Positions 51,094 through 60,513 of a DNA stretch of 64,000 nt are shown here, in pieces. A model generated the notes under the pieces. That model had not been told where the DNA came from. It was given only the letters and a program-made list of their open reading frames with translations, and did not search any database. Origin of the DNA: Janthinobacterium tructae (GTDB lineage Bacteria > Pseudomonadota > Gammaproteobacteria > Burkholderiales > Burkholderiaceae_D); contig NZ_CP041185.1 of NCBI RefSeq assembly GCF_006517255.1, positions 2,046,001 through 2,110,000 of the forward strand. Reading direction: 5' to 3'. The position numbers and the translations under genes were made by a program. Each line of letters opens with the position of its first letter. Position 1 is the stretch's first letter.

Positions 51094-52100
51094 CAGTGAT
51101 AGCCATCTTCCGGGTGGACTTTGCCACGAAACACATAATATGACCACACCGTATACATCAGGATAACGGGGATGATGAACAGCGCCCCCACCAGGGTAAA
51201 ACCCTGGCTTTGCGGCGGTGACGACGCCTCCCATATCGATACCGACGGCGGGATAATGTTGGGCCACACGCTGACGCCCAGGCCGCTGTAGCCGAGAAAG
51301 ACCAGCGCCAGGGTCAGCAGGAACGGCGCCGTCTGCCGCCCGCGCCGCAGGGAGCGCAGCAGCAGCCAGCCCGCACCCAGTACCAGCAGCGGCACGGGCA
51401 GGAACCAGAACAGCTGCGGCAGCGAAAACCAGCGCGCGGCGATGGCCGGATCGACCAGCGGCGTCCAGGCGCTGATGATGGCGATCACGCCCAGCAGCAG
51501 CCACACCAGCGTGCGCGTGATGCGGCCCGCGCGCGCCTGCAGGCTGCCCTGCGTCTTCATGATCAGCCAGGTGCTGCCCAGCAAGGCATACGCCACCACC
51601 AGTCCCACACCCGTGAACAGCGAGAACGGCGTCAGCCAGTCCAGCGCGCCGCCCGCATAGCTGCGCTTGACTACCGGCATGCCCTGGATGGTGGCGCCCA
51701 GGGTCACGCCCTGGAAAAAGGCGGCCGCCACCGAGCCGCCGATGAACGCCTTGTCCCACACATGGCGCTCATGCTCGCGCGCCTTGAAGCGGAACTCGAA
51801 GGCCACGCCGCGGAAGATCAGGCCCATCAGCATGAAGCTGAGCGGCAGGCAGCAGGCGCTGAGCACCACGGAATAGGCGAGCGGAAAGGCCGCCAGCATG
51901 CCCGCGCCGCCCAGTACCAGCCAGGTTTCATTGCCATCCCAGACGGGCGCGACCGTATTCATCATCACGTCGCGCTCGCTCTTCTCCTGGAAAAACGGAT
52001 ACAGGATGCCGATGCCCAGGTCAAAGCCATCCATCACCACATACATCATGATGCTGAACAAGATAATAATGGCCCACAGTAGTGGCAGATCAATGCCCAT
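51093..52100 (-). CDS. cioB: Cytochrome bd-type quinol oxidase subunit II (CioB)
   Basis: A 335-residue membrane protein with about eight helices. The family motif IIILFSIMMYVVMDGFDLGIG at the N-terminus is followed by GNETWLVLGGAGMLAAFPLAY. It pairs with CioA in the inner membrane to reduce O2 with quinol. The start ATG 52100 is preceded by AGGAGGAAATTCGC and lies 11 bases inside the cioA end. Followed by the overlapping DUF2474 gene. Confidence 0.93.
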   Translation of the reverse strand: MGIDLPLLWAIIILFSIMMYVVMDGFDLGIGILYPFFQEKSERDVMMNTVAPVWDGNETWLVLGGAGMLAAFPLAYSVVLSACCLPLSFMLMGLIFRGVAFEFRFKAREHERHVWDKAFIGGSVAAAFFQGVTLGATIQGMPVVKRSYAGGALDWLTPFSLFTGVGLVVAYALLGSTWLIMKTQGSLQARAGRITRTLVWLLLGVIAIISAWTPLVDPAIAARWFSLPQLFWFLPVPLLVLGAGWLLLRSLRRGRQTAPFLLTLALVFLGYSGLGVSVWPNIIPPSVSIWEASSPPQSQGFTLVGALFIIPVILMYTVWSYYVFRGKVHPEDGYH

Positions 52101-53505
52101 GCGAATTTCCTCCTTGTGCTGCAGACAGTGGCCGCGCGGGTGTACGTTGTTGGCCCGGTCCGCCGTGCTCGACGCGCTCGCCCTCATGCGGCTGCGGCCC
52201 CACGCGGATCAGGCGCAGCAGGTAGCCGATGCCCGTGCCGAAGACGGCAAAATAAATGACGATGAACAGCGCCAGGGTGATGCCCAGCTGCGTGGCGCCG
52301 TGCGCCGAGACGGCGTCTTGCGTGCGCAGCAAGCCGTACACGGTCCACGGCTGGCGGCCGATCTCGGTCGTGTACCAGCCGGCCAGCATGGCCACCAGGC
52401 CGCTGGGCCCCATCCACAGGGCGCAGCGCAGGAACAGGCGCGAGCGCCACAGGGTGCCGCGCCAGCGCAGCCACGCACTCCAGATGCCCAGCGCGATCAT
52501 CAGCATGCCCAGCCCAGCCATGATGCGGAAAGACCAGAAGACGACGGCGGAAGGCGGCCGGTCGCGCGGCGCGAATTCTTTCAAGGCGGGAATCGTGCCA
52601 TTCCAGTCATGCGCGAGGATCAGGCCGCCCAGGCGGGGAATCTCGACCTTGTACAGGGTTTCCTCGCGCTCCATGTCCGGCCAGCCGAACAGGATCAGCG
52701 GCGTGCCCTCGCCGCCCGTGTTTTCCCAGTGGCCTTCCATGGCGGCCAGCTTGGCCGGCTGGTGCTCCAGCGTGTTCAAGCCATGCAGGTCGCCGATCAC
52801 GGCCTGGATGGGCGCGACGATCAGCAGCATCGACAGGCCCATCGTCATCATCTTGCGGATGGCCGCGTTATCATTGCCGCGCAGCAAATGCCAGGCGGCC
52901 GACGCCACCACCAGCAAGGCCGTGGCGAGGAAGGCGGCCACGCTCATGTGCAGCAGCCGGTACGGGAACGAGGGATTGAAGATGACGGCCAGCCAGTCCA
53001 CGGGCACGACCCGGCCGTCGATGATTTCATGGCCTTGCGGCGTCTGCATCCAGCTGTTCGAGGCGATGATCCAGGTGGCGGAAATCAAAGTGCCCAGCGC
53101 CACCATGGCCGTGGCGAACATGTGCAGGCCTGGCCCCACGCGGTGCCAGCCGAACAGCATCACGCCGAGGAAGCCCGCTTCCAGGAAAAAGGCCGTCAGC
53201 ACTTCATAGGCCAGCAGCGGACCCGTGATGCTGCCCGCATAATCGGAAAAGAAACTCCAGTTGGTGCCGAACTGGTAAGCCATGACGAGGCCGGAAACGA
53301 CGCCCATGCCGAAATTGACGGCGAAAATCTTCGACCAGAAGTGGTACAGGTCGCGATACACGCCATCCTGCGTGCGCAGCCACGCCGCCTCCAGTACCGT
53401 CAGGTAACTGGCCAGGCCGATGGTGATGGCAGGAAAAATGATGTGAAATGAGATGGTGAAGCCGAACTGGACGCGCGCCAGTTCCAATGCAGTGAGCCCT
53501 GACAT
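52090..53505 (-). CDS. cioA: Cytochrome bd-type quinol oxidase subunit I, cyanide-insensitive type (CioA)
   Basis: A 471-residue haem subunit. Haem ligand regions include RVQFGFTISFHIIFPA (His of haem b595) and LLHMSVAAFLATALLV; TEIGRQPW and GWHRVGPGLHMFATAMVALG are family motifs. The quinol loop (about residues 240-310) is short, as in CIO rather than E. coli CydA. This oxidase tolerates cyanide, sulfide and NO. It is the first gene of a four-gene operon. A 13-bp palindrome (GACGT-ATG-ACGTC) lies just upstream of the start. Confidence 0.93.
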   Translation of the reverse strand: MSGLTALELARVQFGFTISFHIIFPAITIGLASYLTVLEAAWLRTQDGVYRDLYHFWSKIFAVNFGMGVVSGLVMAYQFGTNWSFFSDYAGSITGPLLAYEVLTAFFLEAGFLGVMLFGWHRVGPGLHMFATAMVALGTLISATWIIASNSWMQTPQGHEIIDGRVVPVDWLAVIFNPSFPYRLLHMSVAAFLATALLVVASAAWHLLRGNDNAAIRKMMTMGLSMLLIVAPIQAVIGDLHGLNTLEHQPAKLAAMEGHWENTGGEGTPLILFGWPDMEREETLYKVEIPRLGGLILAHDWNGTIPALKEFAPRDRPPSAVVFWSFRIMAGLGMLMIALGIWSAWLRWRGTLWRSRLFLRCALWMGPSGLVAMLAGWYTTEIGRQPWTVYGLLRTQDAVSAHGATQLGITLALFIVIYFAVFGTGIGYLLRLIRVGPQPHEGERVEHGGPGQQRTPARPLSAAQGGNSHGH

Positions 53506-53518
53506 GTGTTGCCTTCCC

Positions 53519-53531
53519 GACGTATGACGTC
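53519..53531. promoter_or_regulatory. Palindrome upstream of cioA
   Basis: GACGT-ATG-ACGTC, perfect 5-bp arms, 14 bp before the cioA ATG and so probably within the leader or ribosome-site region. It could be a regulator site; no assignment is possible. Confidence 0.35.
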
Positions 53532-53602
53532 TGTTTTACCCAGGCCTCCACTCTAGGCTTTTCGAGTAAAACATAACAGACTCAGAAGTCGGAGAAAACA
53601 TA

Positions 53603-53645
53603 GGATCAGTTTGACGTTTGCCGAATGACAAGGTCAATCTGATCC
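53603..53645. repeat. Long inverted repeat, REP-like
   Basis: GGATCAGTTTGAC and GTCAATCTGATCC pair over 13 bp with one mismatch around a 17-base loop, between the cioA promoter and the cyclase gene end. It shares the core GGATCAGATT/AATCTGATCC with the hairpin at 35194-35221. It may terminate the cyclase transcript. Confidence 0.5.
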
Positions 53646-53659
53646 AGCGCAACAACGCC

Positions 53660-55252
53660 TCAGGCAGGCTCGGCGAGGCCCACGCGGTTGCGTCCATTTT
53701 CCTTGGCCACATACAGGGCCGCGTCGGCCGCCAGCAGCACGGCGTCCGCACCGAGCACCTTGCCCGCCCCCTGTTCCGACGACACGACGCCCAGCGACAC
53801 CGTGACGGGACCGGCGCCGGGGATCGAGGCGGCGGCCACCCGGGCGCGCAGGCGCTCGGCCACCTGCAGCGCCACGTCGAGGTCGGCCTCGGGCAGCAGC
53901 ATGATGAATTCATCGCCGCCATTGCGGCACAGCACGTCGGCATCGCGCGAGCAGGTGCGCATCAGCTGCGCCAGGTGCAGGATGACTTCATCGCCCACCG
54001 CATGTCCCCAGCGGTCGTTGACTTGCTTGAAATGGTCGATATCGATGGCGATGACGGAAAACGGCCGCGCCTGGGCCTGCCAGGCATCCAGCGCCGCCGC
54101 CATGCCGCGCCGGTTCGACAGGCCCGTCAGCGGGTCCGTCTGCACGTCGAATTTCAGCTTGCCGATCTTTTTCTGCAGCAAGGACATTCCCACCAGCAAG
54201 GCGCGCTTGATCTGCGCCGCTTCCAGATACCAGGCGCGGATGCCGCCGATGCGCTCGGACATGCCGGGCGCGTCCATGCGGCTGGCGCTTTCGGCCAGTT
54301 GTACCAGGGGCCGTGAAATGAGGCGCGCCAGCCACCAGATGAACGGCAGGCTGAGCAAGGCAATGGGCAAGGAATACCACAGGGTGTTGAGCATCAGCTG
54401 GTTCAGCGGCGCCAAAGTGGCAGCCGTGGGCCGCTGGGCCACGATGCCCCAGCCCGTTGACGGCAGCACGGCATAGCCGGCCAGCATGTCCGTGCCCCGG
54501 CTGTTGACGATGCTCGCGCTGCCGCTTTCCTGGCGCAGGATGGCGTCGATCACGGCATTCTTGCCGGCCACTTCGCCGACCCGCAAAGGATCGGGGTGGT
54601 ACAGCAGGCGCCGGCTCTGGTCGACCACATATAAATACGAAGCATCGCGGTAGTAATGCTGTCCCAGCAAGGTGAACAGGATGTTTTTCTGCTTCAGGTA
54701 AATCGAACCGCCCACATAGCCCAGATAGCGTCCGCCGCGATCGAAGACGGGATGGGAAATGAAGACCACCAGGTTGCCCACCGACGACATATACGGCCGG
54801 GTGATCAGCGGGCGGCGTTCGCGCAGCGCCAGGCGCGCGCCTTCCGAGGCCAGCTGGCTGTTCTGCAGGCCCAGCGTCTCGGGCGACACGCCCAGCACCT
54901 TGCCCTGCGCGTTGACGATCAGGACGGAATTGAAGGTGTTGGTCTGCCCGCGCAAGCGTTCGGCTTCCGTCTTGAGGGCGGCAGGGTCGGCAAAATGCCG
55001 GGGCAGCTGGCCGGCGCTGTAGGCCAGCTGCTGGCGCGCCGCCAGCAGGAAGTTCTCCGTGCTGCTGGCCAGCTTCAGCGCATACGCGTAGTTCGCCTCC
55101 AGGGTCGTATCGATCAGCAACTGGCGCTGCACCTGATACGTGGCATAAAAGCTGTTAGCCAGGGAGATGACGGCGCTGGCAAACGCCACCAGCACGATCA
55201 GACGGCGCAGATTGATGCGCAACAGAGGTTGCGCCACAGGTTGAAGCGGCAT
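53660..55252 (-). CDS. Membrane diguanylate cyclase with Cache sensor
   Basis: A 530-residue protein: TM1 (residues ~15-35), a periplasmic double-Cache sensor (~40-280; FNSVLIVNAQGKVLGVSPE, GGRYLGYVGGSIYL), TM2 (~290-312), a HAMP-like linker and GGDEF (~365-525). The active site is intact (NGGDEFIML), with an RxxD inhibitory site (RDAD) five residues upstream. It makes cyclic di-GMP in response to an extracellular small ligand. I chose ATG 55252; 55297 is an alternative. It is monocistronic. Confidence 0.92.
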   Translation of the reverse strand: MPLQPVAQPLLRINLRRLIVLVAFASAVISLANSFYATYQVQRQLLIDTTLEANYAYALKLASSTENFLLAARQQLAYSAGQLPRHFADPAALKTEAERLRGQTNTFNSVLIVNAQGKVLGVSPETLGLQNSQLASEGARLALRERRPLITRPYMSSVGNLVVFISHPVFDRGGRYLGYVGGSIYLKQKNILFTLLGQHYYRDASYLYVVDQSRRLLYHPDPLRVGEVAGKNAVIDAILRQESGSASIVNSRGTDMLAGYAVLPSTGWGIVAQRPTAATLAPLNQLMLNTLWYSLPIALLSLPFIWWLARLISRPLVQLAESASRMDAPGMSERIGGIRAWYLEAAQIKRALLVGMSLLQKKIGKLKFDVQTDPLTGLSNRRGMAAALDAWQAQARPFSVIAIDIDHFKQVNDRWGHAVGDEVILHLAQLMRTCSRDADVLCRNGGDEFIMLLPEADLDVALQVAERLRARVAAASIPGAGPVTVSLGVVSSEQGAGKVLGADAVLLAADAALYVAKENGRNRVGLAEPA

Positions 55253-55378
55253 GGAAGGGACGGGGCAGCGTAGGATTGCGCCTGAAAAAAAGCCCATTAT
55301 ACATGTCCATACAGCAACAAAGTGCCATGGACAACGGTTTATTGCCCCATTTCTCCCCGCCCGACAAGCCTACGCCAT

Positions 55379-55936
55379 TCAGGCATGCACGGCGTGCTTG
55401 CGTACCCAGTCCGCGTAGCGCTGCATCCAGCTCTGGAAGAAACCCAGACTGGCCGGACCGATGCCGCCATGCTCGTCGAACAGGCCTTCCTTGGCCTGGA
55501 TAAACATCTCCGGCTGGCCCAGCAGCGGCACGTCCAGGTAAGCGAGCACATTGCGCAAATGCTGCTGCGCCAGGGCCGTGCCCGTGGCGCCCACGGAGAC
55601 GCCCAGCACGGCGCCCGGCTTGCCGCCCCACACGCTCTGGCCATACGGGCGCGAGCCGTGGTCGAGGGCGTTTTTCAGCACGCCGGGGATCGAGCGGTTG
55701 TATTCGGGGGTGAGAAAGAGCAAGGCTTGCGATGCGGAAATGTCGGATTTGAGGCGTAACACCTGTTCGGCTTGCGCGCCATCGTCATCCTGGTTGTACA
55801 GCGGCAAGTCACCGATCTCGATATGTTTGAAGGAAAACTCGGGCGGCGCCAGCTTGATGATGGCGTCGGCCAGCTTGCGGTTGAAGGAATCCTTGCGCAG
55901 GCTGCCGACGATGATTGCGACTTGATATTGGCTCAT
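55379..55936 (-). CDS. NADPH-dependent FMN reductase (ChrR/YieF-like)
   Basis: A 185-residue flavodoxin-fold protein. The FMN phosphate loop is GSLRKDSFNRKLADAI, and the second conserved motif is LFLTPEYNRSIPGVLKNALDH. This subgroup reduces quinones, azo compounds or chromate by two electrons and protects against redox stress. It has its own promoter region upstream, overlapping the dadA-alr terminator. Confidence 0.9.
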   Translation of the reverse strand: MSQYQVAIIVGSLRKDSFNRKLADAIIKLAPPEFSFKHIEIGDLPLYNQDDDGAQAEQVLRLKSDISASQALLFLTPEYNRSIPGVLKNALDHGSRPYGQSVWGGKPGAVLGVSVGATGTALAQQHLRNVLAYLDVPLLGQPEMFIQAKEGLFDEHGGIGPASLGFFQSWMQRYADWVRKHAVHA

Positions 55937-55956
55937 GAAAATCCCCGATGATGGTT

Positions 55957-55992
55957 AAAAAAAAGCCCTGAGGTGCGATGCACGTCAGGGCT
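55957..55992 (-). terminator. Terminator of the dadA-alr operon
   Basis: On the minus strand AGCCCTGA, a 13-base loop, TCAGGGCT and a run of eight T, 30 bp after the alr stop. Confidence 0.88.
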
Positions 55993-56022
55993 ATCTTGCC
56001 ACACAATTATCGGTTTTGCGCG

Positions 56023-57153
56023 CTAGCGTGCGGATTGCGCCAGGCCTTGATATTCGCGGTAATAACGCCCGCCAAGATTAGTCAGCACTTCATAGCCGAT
56101 GGTATTGGCCATGGCCGCCACGGCATCGACCGGGTGTTCGGCGCAGATCAGGTCGACCAGGCTGCCCGGCACGACACGTTCCTGCGCGATGGCGCTGACG
56201 TCCAGGGTGATCGAATCCATGGAAATGGCGCCGATCTGCGGCACTTTCACGCCATCGACGATGGCCAGGCCCTGATTGCTCATGCTGCGCAGCCAGCCAT
56301 CGGCATAGCCGACGGAAATCGTCGCCACCTGGCGCGGCTCGCTGGCCGTGTAGCGGCGGCTGTAGCCCACGTGGTCGCCGGCGGCAATCGTGCGCGTCTG
56401 CATGACCTTGCCTTGCAGCCGGACCACGGAGCGCAGCGGGTTGGGCTCGCCGCCCTGCGGCGCGATGCCGTACAGGGCCGCACCCGGACGCACCAGGTCG
56501 AAGTGATAGTCGGGCGACAAAAAGATGCCCGAGGAATTGGCCAGGCTGGCGCGGTACTGCGGCAAACGGGCGCGGATAGCGATGAAACGGGCCAGCTGCT
56601 CGCCATTCATGGGGTTGCTACGCTCGTCGGCGCACGCCAGGTGGCTCATGATGTAGCGCACCTTGATGCCGTCAAGAAAGTGGGCATCCTGCAGCCAGGC
56701 GTCGATTTCCTGCGGTGACAGGCCCATGCGCGACATGCCCGTGTCCACCTGCACGATGGCGTCCAGGGTTTTCCCCAATGCCTTGGCGTGCGCGCGCCAG
56801 CCCGCCACCTGCGGCTCGCTGTTGAGCACTGGCGTCAGGCCGTGGGCCGTGAATTCGCCTTCTGTATCGACGGGCGGGCCGTGCAGCACGAAGATGGCCG
56901 CATCCGGCGCCACGTGCGGGCGCAGGCTGATGCCCTCTTCCAGATGCGCCACAAAAAAGTGCCGGCAACCCTCTTCATACAGGGCCGCGCCCACTTGCGC
57001 GGCGCCCAGGCCATAGGCGTCGGATTTGACGACGGCCGAGCAGGCGGCCGGGTGCGCCTTGTCGCGCAGCAAGCGGTAATTGGCGCGCACGGCATCGAGG
57101 TCCACCGTCAGGATGGCGCCGCTACGTTCCTTGGCAGGCATGCTGGCCGCCAT
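56023..57153 (-). CDS. Alanine racemase, catabolic DadX type
   Basis: A 376-residue PLP enzyme. The Schiff-base Lys is in VVKSDAYGLGA, the catalytic Tyr in GYSRRYTASEPR, and ISMDSITLDVS and VDLICAEHP are family signatures. It interconverts L- and D-alanine. Placed 1 bp after dadA, it converts L-Ala to D-Ala for oxidation, the catabolic DadX role. The start is ATG 57153 (MAASMPAKERSG); an earlier start at 57195 would overlap dadA. The operon ends in the terminator at 55957. Confidence 0.93.
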   Translation of the reverse strand: MAASMPAKERSGAILTVDLDAVRANYRLLRDKAHPAACSAVVKSDAYGLGAAQVGAALYEEGCRHFFVAHLEEGISLRPHVAPDAAIFVLHGPPVDTEGEFTAHGLTPVLNSEPQVAGWRAHAKALGKTLDAIVQVDTGMSRMGLSPQEIDAWLQDAHFLDGIKVRYIMSHLACADERSNPMNGEQLARFIAIRARLPQYRASLANSSGIFLSPDYHFDLVRPGAALYGIAPQGGEPNPLRSVVRLQGKVMQTRTIAAGDHVGYSRRYTASEPRQVATISVGYADGWLRSMSNQGLAIVDGVKVPQIGAISMDSITLDVSAIAQERVVPGSLVDLICAEHPVDAVAAMANTIGYEVLTNLGGRYYREYQGLAQSAR

Positions 57154-57154
57154 C

Positions 57155-58444
57155 TCAGGCTCCCGCGTATTGCAGTTTGCCGCCGCGCTGCGCACCGCTG
57201 TAGCGGCTGACGGACAGGTCGTCGGCCAGAATCGCCGGCTGTTTCGACGACATCAGGTCGGCCAGCAATTGCGCCGAACCGCAGGACATGGTCCAGCCCA
57301 GGGTGCCATGGCCCGTGTTCAGGAACAGGTTGCGCAGCGGCGTGCGGCCGACGATCGGCGTGCCGTCCGGCGTCATCGGGCGCAAACCCGTCCAGAACGT
57401 GGCTTCCGCCGTGTTGCCGCCGCCGGGGAACAAGTCGTTGACGACCATTTCCAGGGTTTCGCGGCGGCGCGGGTTCAGGTCCAGGTTGTAGCCGGCGATT
57501 TCCGCCATGCCGCCCACGCGGATGCGGTCGTCGAAACGCGTCACGGCAATCTTGTAGGTTTCATCGAGAATGGTCGACACGGGCGCCTTGGCCGCATTGA
57601 CGATAGGCACGGTGATCGAATAGCCCTTCAATGGATACACGGGAATGTCGAGCAGCGGCTGCATGAAGCCCGTCGAGTAGGAACCGAGGGCCACGACGTA
57701 GGAATCGGCCTTGACGATTTCCGCGCCGCATTGCACGCCAGCGATTTCATCACCTTGGGTCAGCAGCGCGTCGATGGACACGCCATAGCGGAACTTCACG
57801 CCCAGCGCCACGGCCATTTCCGACAGGCGCGTAGTAAACAGCTGGCAATCGCCCGTTTCGTCGTTGGGCAAACGCAAGCCGCCGAACAGTTTATCCTTGA
57901 CCGCTTCGAGGGCCGGCTCGGCGCGCGACAGCTCGTTACGCTGCAGCACTTCATACGGCACGCCCGCGTCTTTCAACACTTCGATATCCTTGGCGGCATC
58001 GTTGTATTGCTTTTCCGTGCGGAACAATTGCATCGTGCCTTGCTGGCGGCCTTCATACGTGATACCCGCTTCGGCGCGCAACACCTTGAAGCAGTCACGG
58101 CTGTACTCGGCCAGGCGCACCATGCGTTCCTTGTTCACCGCATACGCTTCCGGTGTGCAATTACGCAACATCTGCCACATCCATTTGAGCTGGGCGGCGC
58201 TGCCGTCGAGCGAGATGGCCAGGGGCGCGTGGCGCTGCATCATCCACTTCACGGCTTTCAGGGGAATGCCGGGCGCGGCCCATGGCGAAGCGTAGCCGGG
58301 CGAGATTTGCCCCGCATTCGCGAAGCTGGTTTCCAGTGCCGGGCCCGGCTGGCGGTCGATGACGGTCACCTCATGTCCTGCCTTGGCCAGATAGTAAGCA
58401 CTGGTGACGCCGATGACGCCGCTACCCAGAATCACGATACGCAT
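57155..58444 (-). CDS. dadA: D-amino acid dehydrogenase
   Basis: A 429-residue FAD enzyme. An N-terminal Rossmann motif ([24 protein letters not shown]) is followed by [30 protein letters not shown], diagnostic of DadA, and a C-terminal [16 protein letters not shown]. It oxidises D-alanine to pyruvate and ammonia, giving electrons to quinone. It is the first gene of dadA-alr, divergent from an Lrp-type regulator across 105 bp, the classical dad arrangement. Confidence 0.95.
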   Translation of the reverse strand: MRIVILGSGVIGVTSAYYLAKAGHEVTVIDRQPGPALETSFANAGQISPGYASPWAAPGIPLKAVKWMMQRHAPLAISLDGSAAQLKWMWQMLRNCTPEAYAVNKERMVRLAEYSRDCFKVLRAEAGITYEGRQQGTMQLFRTEKQYNDAAKDIEVLKDAGVPYEVLQRNELSRAEPALEAVKDKLFGGLRLPNDETGDCQLFTTRLSEMAVALGVKFRYGVSIDALLTQGDEIAGVQCGAEIVKADSYVVALGSYSTGFMQPLLDIPVYPLKGYSITVPIVNAAKAPVSTILDETYKIAVTRFDDRIRVGGMAEIAGYNLDLNPRRRETLEMVVNDLFPGGGNTAEATFWTGLRPMTPDGTPIVGRTPLRNLFLNTGHGTLGWTMSCGSAQLLADLMSSKQPAILADDLSVSRYSGAQRGGKLQYAGA

Positions 58445-58549
58445 AGTTTCCTCATTATATTTTTTAGGCTATTGCCAGATTAACCGCTATCATATTGGGA
58501 AAGAGCCAGTATTTGTTCACGTATAAATCGAGATATTCAGCAATAAATC

Positions 58550-59050
58550 ATGAGAATCCTTAAAGAATCAGCACGTGGTCTCGACAAGCTGGACCGCCAC
58601 ATCCTGCGCATCCTGCAGCAGGATGGCCGCATCTCGATGAAAGACCTGGGCGAACAGGTGGGCCTGTCGATCACGCCCTGCATCGAGCGGGTCAAGCGCA
58701 TGGAACGCGACGGCGTCATCACGGGCTACCATGCCAAGGTGAACCCGGCCGCGCTCGGTGCCAAGCTGCTCGTCTTTGTGGAGATTACTCTCAATCAAAA
58801 GTCGGCGTCCGCCTTCGAACAATTCCGCCGCGAAGTGTTGCAAATTCCCGAAGTGCAAGAATGCCATCTGGTGTCGGGCGACTTCGATTACCTGATCAAG
58901 GCGCGCATCCATGAAATGGCCGAGTACCGCAAACTGCTGGGCGACATGCTGCTGCAGCTGCCGGGCGCCGCGCAATCGAAAAGCTATGTGGTGATGGAAG
59001 AAATCAAGGAAACCCTGGCGCTCTCGACCGACGTGCTGCAGAGCCGCTAA
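58550..59050 (+). CDS. Lrp/AsnC family regulator (DadR-like)
   Basis: A 166-residue regulator: N-terminal HTH (LDKLDRHILRILQQDGRISMKDLGEQVGLSITPCIERVKRMERDGVI) and C-terminal RAM ligand domain (LVFVEITLN, VQECHLVSGDFDYLIKARI). Divergence from dadA-alr and this branch's known roles indicate L-alanine-responsive control of D/L-alanine catabolism, probably as an activator. The AT-rich 105-bp intergenic region has the A/T tracts typical of Lrp sites. Confidence 0.9.
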   Translation: MRILKESARGLDKLDRHILRILQQDGRISMKDLGEQVGLSITPCIERVKRMERDGVITGYHAKVNPAALGAKLLVFVEITLNQKSASAFEQFRREVLQIPEVQECHLVSGDFDYLIKARIHEMAEYRKLLGDMLLQLPGAAQSKSYVVMEEIKETLALSTDVLQSR

Positions 59051-59197
59051 AGGTAGCACCAGCCGGCACCAAAGGCATCATTTTGTGCGCCTTTGTATAA
59101 TCTTGTAGCACATTCGGCGCGACCCAAGCACACTCCCTCCTGACATCACGCCCGTCCCCTCTGAGATTGGAAGCAGTGATGCACACTGGGAGTCCCT

Positions 59198-59545
59198 ATG
59201 AACACATTGATAAAACTGGCAGCTTCCTGCCTCGCGGGCCTGGCCGTGGCCATGTGCACCGCCAGTGAATACAAGGTCAACCGCGCACCGGACAATGGCG
59301 CCATCTATCAGAACATCAAGGTCGGCAAGACCACCCGCCTCGACCTCGACGCGGCCCTGGGCAACGCCACCGTGGTCAGCTTCGATCCCGGCTATGAAGT
59401 CTGGGTCTACAAGAACCAGTTGCAAACCCCCAAGGTGACGCGGCTGCTCCCCATGCTGGGCGAAAAAGGCACACGCGAAGTGGCCGTCATGTTCGACCAG
59501 GCGGGTGTCGTCAGGAAATTCCGGATACACGAGCCGCGCAAGTAG
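59198..59545 (+). CDS. Exported SmpA/BamE-like small protein
   Basis: A 115-residue protein. An N-terminal signal (LIKLAASCLAGLAVAMC, possibly a poor lipobox) is followed by a BamE/SmpA-type motif: a start helix (QNIKVGKTTRLDLDAALG), then SFDPGYEVWVYKNQL and a closing strand AVMFDQAGVVRKFRIHE. Small proteins of this fold act at the outer membrane or as lipoproteins of unknown role. It converges on the EamA gene; the stop codons overlap by 35 bp in antisense. Confidence 0.7.
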   Translation: MNTLIKLAASCLAGLAVAMCTASEYKVNRAPDNGAIYQNIKVGKTTRLDLDAALGNATVVSFDPGYEVWVYKNQLQTPKVTRLLPMLGEKGTREVAVMFDQAGVVRKFRIHEPRK

Positions 59546-60455
59546 GCGGCCGGTGCGCCGCGGCGCATGCCAGCACGCCCGCCAGCAACAGCATGGTGGC
59601 CGCAGCCTCGGCCAGCGTAGGCCAGCGCTGCTCCCACAAGTAGCCGTACAGCAAGGCAAACAGGAATTCAAAGACAATCATCTGCCCCATCAGGGTCAGC
59701 GGCAAGACGCGGCTGGCATGGTTCCACAAGCCATTGCCAACGACGGAACACAGCAGCGCGACACCCGTGACGACAGCGGCAAACTGCAGCCAGGCCGTGC
59801 CGCCATGCGCGGCGGGAGCGGCAAGCGCCACGGGGATGGCCAGCAGCAGCGCGGCAGCACCCGTGACCACGCCCGTCAGTAGATTCCACTCGTGCGCCGA
59901 GACCGAACGCAACTGCCCCAGCCAGCGGCTGTTGCCGACCGCGTACACCGTCCACGACAGCAGCGCCGCCAGCGCGCACAGCAAACCCGGCAGCGATGCA
60001 TGACGGGGACTGGCCAGCGACTGCCAACTGATGCACAGCAAGCCGGCAATGCTGAGCAGCAGCGAGGGAAGCAGGCGCCGCAACGGCACGGCATGCCGGT
60101 CGCGGCTGGCCACAAGCGTGACGACCAGCGGCAGCAAGCCGATCACCATCGACGTCATGGCCACGCCCCCCATCTGCACGGCGCTGGCCAGCAGCACGTA
60201 ATACGCGATATTGCCTGTCAGGCTGAGCCAGATCAGTCCGCGCCATTCGCGCCAGCTCAGTGTGCGCAGCAGGCGCCGCCACGACGGCGCGACCAGCACG
60301 GCCGCGATCAGGCCATACGCCAGGTAGCGGCCCACGGACAGTTCCAGCGGCTGGAATGCGGGGATCAGCGCCGGCGCCAGGAACACCAGCCCCCATAGCG
60401 CGCCCGCGGCTATGCCGGCCAACATGCCCAGCCGGCTCTTGTTTTCTTGATGCAT
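59511..60455 (-). CDS. EamA/DMT family transporter
   Basis: A 314-residue protein with ten hydrophobic segments in two EamA repeats (GIAAGALWGLVFLAP ... ; LLCALAALLSWTVYAVGNSRW ...). It probably exports an amino acid or other metabolite. The start is ATG 60455 (MHQENK) with AGGAG eight bases upstream, but this ribosome site lies in one arm of a perfect hairpin. The AraC-type gene is upstream on the same strand and may regulate it. Confidence 0.88.
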   Translation of the reverse strand: MHQENKSRLGMLAGIAAGALWGLVFLAPALIPAFQPLELSVGRYLAYGLIAAVLVAPSWRRLLRTLSWREWRGLIWLSLTGNIAYYVLLASAVQMGGVAMTSMVIGLLPLVVTLVASRDRHAVPLRRLLPSLLLSIAGLLCISWQSLASPRHASLPGLLCALAALLSWTVYAVGNSRWLGQLRSVSAHEWNLLTGVVTGAAALLLAIPVALAAPAAHGGTAWLQFAAVVTGVALLCSVVGNGLWNHASRVLPLTLMGQMIVFEFLFALLYGYLWEQRWPTLAEAAATMLLLAGVLACAAAHRPPTCAARVSGIS

Positions 60456-60458
60456 GCT

Positions 60459-60480
60459 CAATCTCCTGAAAAGGAGATTG
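60459..60480 (-). promoter_or_regulatory. Hairpin sequestering the ribosome site of the EamA gene
   Basis: In the mRNA CAATCTCCT-TTTC-AGGAGATTG is a perfect 9-bp stem with a 4-base loop. Its 3' arm contains the AGGAG ribosome site. The structure would repress translation unless opened, and the palindrome could also be a protein site. No ligand-binding aptamer is visible. Confidence 0.6.
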
Positions 60481-60513
60481 TGGCAAGTCTGCCGCGTCCA
60501 TTCTTGGCGCCAG

